From Caldilineaceae bacterium (GTDB lineage Bacteria > Chloroflexota > Anaerolineae > Caldilineales > Caldilineaceae), in contig JAPOVP010000015.1 of NCBI GenBank assembly GCA_026708085.1, forward strand, positions 33,527 through 97,526: a DNA stretch of 64,000 nucleotides, given 5' to 3'. Shown here one piece after another: positions 58,762-64,000 of the stretch. A program made the position numbers and the translations under genes. Within the stretch, counting starts at the first letter, position 1. Each line of letters opens with the position of its first letter. The notes under the pieces were generated by a model that was not told where the DNA came from, searched no databases, and saw only the letters and a list, made by a program, of their open reading frames with translations.

Positions 58762-59151
58762 AGGTCGCTATCAATCCATTTCAACCAGCCATCCCCCCGT
58801 AGGGGCACCCCTTGTGAGTGCCTTGGTGGTTGCTATCCATTTTGGGCTTACGCGAGTCTTTCGGGGCTTGGCCGGTTACGACGAACTCAAGAGAAAACAA
58901 TTCGTGTCCAAAGTTAAGTGCTCCAGCAAGGACTGCAGTGCCGTCGTAGACAGAGGAGGCCAAACTAGGGAGACCAAAGTGAAGTTCGGCGAGGACGTAG
59001 CGCAAACGCTGCCTGAGTACGGCCAGGTCTTAGCCGCAGCGTTTGGCGGGTGGATTTGCCGGAGCGATGTCCCGGCCTCGTGTGACAGCCCAGCCAGTCG
59101 TCTTCAACAACTTGAGAGAGGTCGGCAAGACATCAGCTTGGGTGAGGGTGG
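58762..59151. other. Gene-free region with one hairpin repeat
   Basis: 390 bp downstream of both convergent genes. Besides the repeat at 58799, the stretch ~58850-59050 has mixed, lower-GC sequence with short frames on both strands and no recognisable family. It could be decayed coding sequence. Confidence 0.4.
58799..58822 (+). repeat. 25-bp hairpin repeat, copy 7
   Basis: GTAGGGGCACCCCTTGTGAG then TGCC: one base in the right arm breaks pairing. Confidence 0.8.
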
Positions 59152-59571
59152 TCAAGGGGATTCCCACGGGTTGAAGACTTCGACGTCCAGAGCGGTAAAG
59201 TCCTTGACATTGCGCGTAGCCAATATGAGATCATGCACCTTGGCTGTACTGGCAACTAAGGCGTCAGCCAAGTGCAAGACATGGCCCGCGCGTCGCGAAC
59301 GTGCTCTTAACAGGGCTGCCTCCTCAGCTTCTGCACGCCCAATGGGCAGGACGAAGTCGGCACATGTTTCGATGTAGGCTGTCAGAGCGTTGCGGAGGTC
59401 TTCACGACGGCGGCTCGGGGGAACCAGGTTCAGCCCATATTCCAACTCATGCAAAACGATAGCCGACAACCACAACTCTTCCTGCTCGGCCAAAAAAGCT
59501 AGAACCTGAGAATCAGGCGCGGCTTTGACTATCTCCGAGACAACGTTTGTGTCGAGGAGATAGCCGCTCAT
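59152..59571 (-). CDS. vapC: PIN-domain toxin (VapC family)
   Basis: 139 residues. PIN acidic residues are in 'YLLDTNVVSEIV' (Asp), 'LSAIVLHELEYGLNL' (Glu) and 'HLADALVASTAKVHDL' (Asp), with 'LATRNVKDF' at the end. It is an RNase that cleaves tRNA or rRNA in known VapCs. Its start overlaps the antitoxin stop by 4 bp (ATGA). Full length, unlike the PIN stump at 47940. Confidence 0.93.
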   Translation of the reverse strand: MSGYLLDTNVVSEIVKAAPDSQVLAFLAEQEELWLSAIVLHELEYGLNLVPPSRRREDLRNALTAYIETCADFVLPIGRAEAEEAALLRARSRRAGHVLHLADALVASTAKVHDLILATRNVKDFTALDVEVFNPWESP

Positions 59572-59870
59572 TCGTTCTCTTGGTTCAAGAATGGGATCGG
59601 GCGTTCGGGTTCGCGTCGACTGGGGAGTTCAAGGTCAATCCCGCGTGGCATGTTTTCCACCAGCCACCTTCCCATATGTATACGGCTCTGTTGATGGGGC
59701 AACCCATGGGACTGTTCGTGGGCATACCACCTTTCGGCGGGAACGACGACGAATGGCCTGTCCGCGCCGATATGTTGCGGCCCCTCTTCCTCGGCGAGCC
59801 GCAGGATTTCGCTTAGCCGCGATTGCGCCTCCGCAACGGTCCAGGTGCGTTGATGCTCAGGCTGATTCAT
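59568..59870 (-). CDS. Phd/YefM-like antitoxin of the VapC pair
   Basis: 100 residues from ATG 59870, which has GGAGG upstream; the frame continues up 23 codons without reason. The N-terminus 'TWTVAEAQSRLSEILRLAEE' with 'GPQHIGADRPFVVVPAERW' is the Phd/YefM fold. The C-terminal half is basic then acidic and should wrap the toxin. It represses its own operon in known systems. Confidence 0.88.
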   Translation of the reverse strand: MNQPEHQRTWTVAEAQSRLSEILRLAEEEGPQHIGADRPFVVVPAERWYAHEQSHGLPHQQSRIHMGRWLVENMPRGIDLELPSRREPERPIPFLNQENE

Positions 59871-59923
59871 GTTGCTCGCCTCCTCCCTACCCACAGACAG
59901 CCCGCTGTCGACGAAAGCCAGCC

Positions 59924-59949
59924 TCTGACCACTAACCACTGACCACTAC
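59924..59949 (+). repeat. CCACTGA heptamer array
   Basis: Three to four heptamers (CCACTAA, CCACTGA, CCACTAC) inside the 3' end of the amidase gene. Confidence 0.78.
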
Positions 59950-61407
59950 CGGCCGCCGTTCCCCCACCCGCGTCGCCTGCTCAAACGCATGCGCCAGCTG
60001 CAGCACGCCAAAATCATCCCGGTGCCGGCCCACGATCTGCACACCCACCGGCAGTCCCTCCGGCGTAAACCCGCACGGCACCGAGATCGCCGGATGACCG
60101 GTGACGGTAATGTAATAGCACGACTTCATCCAGTCGATATAGGTCTCCATCTCCACGATCCCGTCGCCGCTGTCGATCGCCATCGGATAGGGCACGTCAA
60201 CCGAAAAAGGCGGCACCTGGTTAACCGGCAGCAGTAGAAACTCATACGTATCCATAAACTGGCGCATCGCATGATACAACGTCGTGCGCATCTCCTCCGC
60301 CCGCCCCAGGTCCGCGCCGCTCAGAAGCGCCCCCTGTTCCACATTCCAGATGATCGTATCCTTCATCTGGTGGCGGTGCTCTGCCAGCAACGGCCCGTGC
60401 GAATGATGAAAACTCCACGCCCGCATAATCTTGAAAATCTCGTCTGCGTCGCCGAAGTCCGGCAATCCCGGCCCGTCACCCCGCTCCCGCGTCGCGCCCG
60501 CGCCGCTGAAATCTGCCACCTCGCAGCCAATCCCGCTGAACGCCGCCAGCTGCCCCTCGATCGCGTTCCGCACCCGCGGATCAACCGGGAACTCACCCCC
60601 CAGGTCCGCGCTGTACGCGATACGCACCCCGCTGAAATCGCGTTCCAAAGGCCTGGCGAAAACGCTGCCCGGCTCCGACTGCGCGATCGGCGAACGCGCA
60701 TCCGGCCCCGCGATCACACTCAGCAGAAAAGCCGCGTCCGCAACCGTCCGCCCCATCGGCCCCTGCACTGACAGCCCCGACCACGCCGTCAAACTCGGCC
60801 ACACCGGCACCCGCCCCGGCGAAACCCGGAAACCCACCACATTGCAGAAGTTCCCCGGGTTGCGCAGCGAGCCGCCCATGTCGCTCCCGTCCGCCAACGG
60901 CGTCATGCCGCACGCCAGCGCCACCGCCTGCCCGCCGCTCGACCCCCCGCACGTCGTCGCCGGGTCGTACGGATTGCCCGTCGCTCCGAAAACAGGGTTG
61001 AACGACTGCGAACCCGCCCCGAACTCCGGCACATTCGTCTTGCCCATAGGGATCGCGCCCGCAGCATGCAGCCGCTCAATGATCAGCTGGCTCTGCTCCG
61101 GCACATTGTCCTTGTGGATCGGCGAACCGTACGTCGTGCGAATGCCCGCCGTGTCCGTCGTGTCCTTGTGCAGCATCGGCAGCCCATGCAGCGGCCCGAC
61201 CTCTTCGCCTCGCGCCAGCGCCTCGTCAGCCGCCTTCGCCCCTGCCAGCGCCTGCTCCGGCAAAAACGTCACCACCGCGTTGACAGCCGGGTTCACCCGC
61301 TCGATCTGCGCAATATGCGCCGCCGTCACCTCCACACTGGAATACGCCCCACTGCGGATGCCCGCGGCCAGCTCTCTCCCGTCTCTAAAACAAAGATCAG
61401 TCGTCAT
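59932..61407 (-). CDS. Amidase (amidase-signature family), second paralogue
   Basis: About 491 residues from ATG 61407, where conserved sequence starts (MTTDLCFRDGRELAAGIRSG); the frame runs 31 codons further into the dioxygenase gene. Catalytic Lys in 'LPMLHKDTTDTAGIRTTYGS', signature 'TTCGGSSGGQAVALACGMTP' and 'DGSDMGGSLRNPGNFC'. Probably glutamyl-tRNA-amidase-like but a stand-alone hydrolase. It overlaps the dioxygenase stop by 11 bp. The last five residues (VVVSG) lie in a heptamer array. Confidence 0.92.
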   Translation of the reverse strand: MTTDLCFRDGRELAAGIRSGAYSSVEVTAAHIAQIERVNPAVNAVVTFLPEQALAGAKAADEALARGEEVGPLHGLPMLHKDTTDTAGIRTTYGSPIHKDNVPEQSQLIIERLHAAGAIPMGKTNVPEFGAGSQSFNPVFGATGNPYDPATTCGGSSGGQAVALACGMTPLADGSDMGGSLRNPGNFCNVVGFRVSPGRVPVWPSLTAWSGLSVQGPMGRTVADAAFLLSVIAGPDARSPIAQSEPGSVFARPLERDFSGVRIAYSADLGGEFPVDPRVRNAIEGQLAAFSGIGCEVADFSGAGATRERGDGPGLPDFGDADEIFKIMRAWSFHHSHGPLLAEHRHQMKDTIIWNVEQGALLSGADLGRAEEMRTTLYHAMRQFMDTYEFLLLPVNQVPPFSVDVPYPMAIDSGDGIVEMETYIDWMKSCYYITVTGHPAISVPCGFTPEGLPVGVQIVGRHRDDFGVLQLAHAFEQATRVGERRPVVVSG

Positions 61408-62431
61408 CTTCAGGCGCGTCTCCAGGGCGGAATCCATCTTTGAAAAAGGGCAGCTTCTCGCGCTTCGGATTTCTGCGCCAGTTCTCGCAGCCGCCCTCAC
61501 CGCTAGGCCTCACCTTCGGTAGCGCCATCTCCTCGTACGCCTTCCACGGGTACGGGTCCTCGCCCGCAATCATCACAACGTCCCGGTAGTCCGCCGTCGC
61601 CATGTGTTCGTCTTCCTTCGGGCTCCGCCACGGCAAATAAGACTCCGCGCTCATGTAATGGTTCACCAACACGCGCCGGTACCCGCTCTGCGCCCGGTTC
61701 GGGAACGACCGGTGCAGCAGATAGCCGTTGAAAAAGACCAGCGCCCCCGCCTTCACTTCCACCGGAATCGAGTCCTCATCGGAATACGGGAAACCGTACG
61801 CCTCGCCCGCGCAGTCGAAGCGCGGATCGTCATGATCGTGCTGCGGCCAGATAATGCCCCGCTTGTGCGAGCCCGGAATAACCCAAAGGCACCCGTTTTC
61901 GATTGTCGCATCATCCAAGGCGATCCACGCGCCCGTAAGCGTCTGGTCGCGTGTCGGAATAAAGAACTCGTCCTGGTGCCACGCCTGCCCCGGCTTCCCC
62001 GTCGCCTTGATAAACAGCATCGACTGCATACACTTCACGTTCGGCCCGATAACCTGCGTCAGCACCTCCGCAATATGCCGGTGGCCGAGATACCCCAGCA
62101 TCACCTCCGAAATCTTGTGCGGAAAGTGGATGCACAGATAACGCCGCAGTACGTCATCCTCATCTTCACCGGGGACATTCGGCTCAAACCCGTCCACGTC
62201 CCCCCGCTCACCCTTGCAGATAGCCGTCGTCTCCGCCCGCAGCTCCTCCACCTCCGCCGGCGTCAACGCGTCCGGCAAAATATAATAGCCATTCTCAGTG
62301 TAGAACTCCTTGACACGCTCAGGGGAAGCCGTCCCCGCTATCAAGCCGTTGCCCATCTCCAGGCCATGGGCCGCCGCTTTATCGGGCGAGCCGTTAGCAT
62401 GAGAGGCCCGGGCCGTCGAAACTGTTGCCAT
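61397..62431 (-). CDS. Phytanoyl-CoA dioxygenase (PhyH) family protein, copy 1
   Basis: 344 residues from ATG 62431 with AAGGAG upstream. The Fe(II)/2-oxoglutarate site is 'QAWHQDEFFIPTRDQTLTGA' (HxD) and 'FFNGYLLHRSFPNRAQSGYR' (distal His and the 2-OG Arg). The first ~35 residues are variable. The family hydroxylates lipids, natural products or osmolytes; substrate unknown. It is co-translated with the amidase downstream and has a close paralogue just upstream. Confidence 0.93.
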   Translation of the reverse strand: MATVSTARASHANGSPDKAAAHGLEMGNGLIAGTASPERVKEFYTENGYYILPDALTPAEVEELRAETTAICKGERGDVDGFEPNVPGEDEDDVLRRYLCIHFPHKISEVMLGYLGHRHIAEVLTQVIGPNVKCMQSMLFIKATGKPGQAWHQDEFFIPTRDQTLTGAWIALDDATIENGCLWVIPGSHKRGIIWPQHDHDDPRFDCAGEAYGFPYSDEDSIPVEVKAGALVFFNGYLLHRSFPNRAQSGYRRVLVNHYMSAESYLPWRSPKEDEHMATADYRDVVMIAGEDPYPWKAYEEMALPKVRPSGEGGCENWRRNPKREKLPFFKDGFRPGDAPEDDD

Positions 62432-62591
62432 CGTGCTACTCCTTATTGACAAGCGTGAATAACCTTGAATATGCCGCGCACAACTGCCCGGTGACAAAGG
62501 CTAGCCGATGTATGTCTGAAAGGCGGTTTGCGGGAACACTATGCAGCTGCTCCGCGCAATCACACAAAGAGAAACCGATACGCCTCTGATG

Positions 62592-62640
62592 TTTTTCGCG
62601 CCCCTTCGCGTGCCTTCGCGGATCAAGCGGTCTTGCTTTA
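62592..62640 (+). repeat. TTCGCG-rich repeat, copy 2
   Basis: TTTTTCGCGCCCC, TTCGCGTGCC, TTCGCGGATC, then GGTCTTGCTTT. It lies in the 280-bp gap between the two dioxygenase genes. Matches 55201-55250. Confidence 0.65.
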
Positions 62641-62711
62641 TCCTGAACGACCTTCCCAAAACGCCAAAGGAACCTGGTCGGCTCTGGCCCGTCGCGTTGC
62701 GATTACGGAGG

Positions 62712-63740
62712 TCAGTCATCATCTTCCGGCGAATCTCCCGGCCGGAATCCATCCTTGAAGAACGGCAGTATCTCCCGTTTGCGTCCCCGCCGCCAGGTCT
62801 CACACCCGCCCTCCAGCGTAGGCCGCACCTGCGGCGCAGCCAGCTCTTCGTATTCCTTCCAAGGATACGGGTCCTCCCCCGCGATCATCACAATATCCCG
62901 GTAGTCGGCGACCGCCATGTGCTCCCCTTCCTTCGGCCCCCGCCACGGCAGCAGCGAATCCGCGCTCATATAGTGGTTCACCAGCACCCGCCGGTAACCG
63001 CCCTGCGCCTGGTTCGGAAACGAACGGTGCAGCAGATACCCGTTGAAAAAGACGATCGCCCCCGCCTTCACCTCCACAGGGATCGAGTCCTCATCGCGGT
63101 ACGGAAAGCCGTAAGCCTCCCCCGCGCAATCAAACCGCGGGTCCTCGTGGTAATGCTGCGGCCAGATAATGCATCGCTTATGCGACCCCGGAATCACCCA
63201 AAGGCAGCCGTTCTCCACCGTGGCGTCATCCAGCGCAATCCACGCGCCCGTCAGCGTCCGGTCGCGCGTCGGGATCGAAAACTCGTCCTGGTGCCACGCC
63301 TGCCCCGGCTTACCCGCTGCCTTGATAAACAGCATCGACTGCATACACTTCACATTTGGCCCGATAACCTGGGTCAGCACATCCGCGATCATTGGATGCC
63401 CGAGATAGTCCAACATAATCTCCGAGATCTTATGCGGAAAATGGACGCAAAGATACCGCTGCAGCACATCCTCCTCGCTCTCTCCCGGCACGCTCGGCTC
63501 AAACCCGTCCACATCCCCCCGCTCACCCCGGCAGATTGCCGTCGTCTCCGCCCGCAGCTCCTCCACCTCCAACGGCGTCAACGCATCCGGCAAAACATAG
63601 TACCCATTCTCAGCATAAAACTCCCTGATGCTCTCAGCAGACTCAGCCACCCCATTGCTTGTTTCCGGCCCATGGGATGCTGCAGCATTAGCCTTGCCGC
63701 CAAAATGAGCCACCGCGGCCGTCGCAATAGATGCCACCAT
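62712..63740 (-). CDS. Phytanoyl-CoA dioxygenase (PhyH) family protein, copy 2
   Basis: 342 residues from ATG 63740 with AAAGGAG upstream. Very close to copy 1 along its length, with the same metal site ('QAWHQDEFSIPTRDRTLTGA', 'FFNGYLLHRSFPNQAQGGYR'). The N-terminal ~35 residues differ. Both copies end with the same -EDDD tail. The bases around the stop also keep the ATGATGACTGA-type overlap used by the amidase after copy 1, but no amidase follows here. Confidence 0.93.
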   Translation of the reverse strand: MVASIATAAVAHFGGKANAAASHGPETSNGVAESAESIREFYAENGYYVLPDALTPLEVEELRAETTAICRGERGDVDGFEPSVPGESEEDVLQRYLCVHFPHKISEIMLDYLGHPMIADVLTQVIGPNVKCMQSMLFIKAAGKPGQAWHQDEFSIPTRDRTLTGAWIALDDATVENGCLWVIPGSHKRCIIWPQHYHEDPRFDCAGEAYGFPYRDEDSIPVEVKAGAIVFFNGYLLHRSFPNQAQGGYRRVLVNHYMSADSLLPWRGPKEGEHMAVADYRDIVMIAGEDPYPWKEYEELAAPQVRPTLEGGCETWRRGRKREILPFFKDGFRPGDSPEDDD

Positions 63741-63924
63741 TACACTCCTTTATATAAGGCGCGAAAACCTGGTTCAGGGCTGCGCTCAGTATAACGGACG
63801 TACTGCCTCAGGTCAACGAACGGCAAGTTAGGGTGCATCCCAAATTGGGGGTGAACAGTCGCATACCTCCGGAGCCAACCAAGCCACGGTCACTTCCCAT
63901 ACCAGTTTCCACCAGAATAAGCGT

Positions 63925-63954
63925 ACTAACTACTGACTACTAACTGCTGCAGTT
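63925..63954 (+). repeat. CTACTGA-type heptamer array
   Basis: Heptamers CTAACTA, CTGACTA, CTAACTG ending CTGCAGTT, abutting the fourth double-hairpin element. Confidence 0.8.
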
Positions 63955-64000
63955 CTGGGCGGTCGGGCCTATTCGGCCCTCCCTTGTGCGGGGGCTCCGC
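63955..64000 (+). repeat. Double-hairpin repeat element, copy 4 (cut by window edge)
   Basis: The first ~46 bp of the element, including GGGCC-TATTC-GGCCC and most of the second stem; the rest is beyond the window. Confidence 0.85.

Noticed and set aside
58814..59377. 187-codon plus-strand frame opposite vapC
   Set aside because: It is antisense to a clear PIN toxin, and the upstream half matches no family.
62501..62803. 100-codon minus-strand frame between the dioxygenase genes
   Set aside because: It consists of the overlapping-frame end of copy 2, then repeat sequence; only its first codons are informative, as a scar.

Overview
The window is 64 kb of GC-rich bacterial chromosome with about 50 protein-coding genes and no rRNA, tRNA or CRISPR array that I can see. 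Gene content and style suggest a Chloroflexota bacterium, perhaps Caldilineae/Anaerolineae-like. The pointers are Liv-type and sugar ABC transporters, a CBS-fused 2-oxoacid:ferredoxin oxidoreductase, HerA, paired phytanoyl-CoA dioxygenases, amidases, and dense families of short intergenic repeats. This placement is inference; there is no rRNA or marker set to confirm it.

Layout. 1-5.9 kb: the end of glgC, a SUI1-type translation factor, an AIM24-family protein, an internally duplicated small protein, a CapA-family protein and the chromate transporter ChrA. 6.1-10.4 kb: two hypotheticals (one PD-(D/E)XK-like) and topoisomerase I with an inserted helix-hairpin-helix segment. 10.9-17.9 kb: a VCBS/ASPIC lipoprotein, a DinB-like protein, a Uma2 nuclease with a repetitive coiled coil, and a three-gene sugar ABC importer. 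18.5-24.9 kb: a possible HAS-barrel protein beside HerA, a methyltransferase, a metallophosphoesterase, a PLP dehydratase and an LLM flavin oxidoreductase. 24.9-32.1 kb: a complete minus-strand Liv importer with an acyl-CoA ligase inside it. 32.2-36.1 kb: a HAD hydrolase, a cold-shock gene with its own promoter and terminator, and a glycoside-hydrolase-like gene broken by an in-frame TAG. 36.3-45.5 kb: a defence-type cassette of type III restriction subunit, DUF1828-like protein, type III methylase with a low-GC specificity segment, and a RelE-like/SF1 helicase fusion. 45.6-50.5 kb: ctaA-ctaB, an orphan AbrB antitoxin with a stump of its PIN toxin, a cupin, a Gfo/Idh/MocA dehydrogenase and an epimerase. 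50.5-57 kb: KorB-CBS and KorA, a free CBS protein and an amidase. 57-64 kb: a thioredoxin-like lipoprotein with UGA at the first active-site Cys (likely selenoprotein), an amidohydrolase, a phd-vapC pair, a second amidase and two tandem phytanoyl-CoA dioxygenases.

The most notable item is the candidate selenoprotein at 57045-57599. Its UGA falls exactly at the first Cys of the WCxxC site, and a perfect 7-bp hairpin with a GUU loop lies 27 nt downstream, as a bacterial SECIS requires. Second is the restriction-methylation-helicase cassette. Third is a system of at least three intergenic repeat families (heptamer arrays, a double-hairpin element and a covarying 25-bp hairpin). Every copy I found lies in the same orientation regardless of gene direction, and the arrays supply the last codons and stops of several genes.
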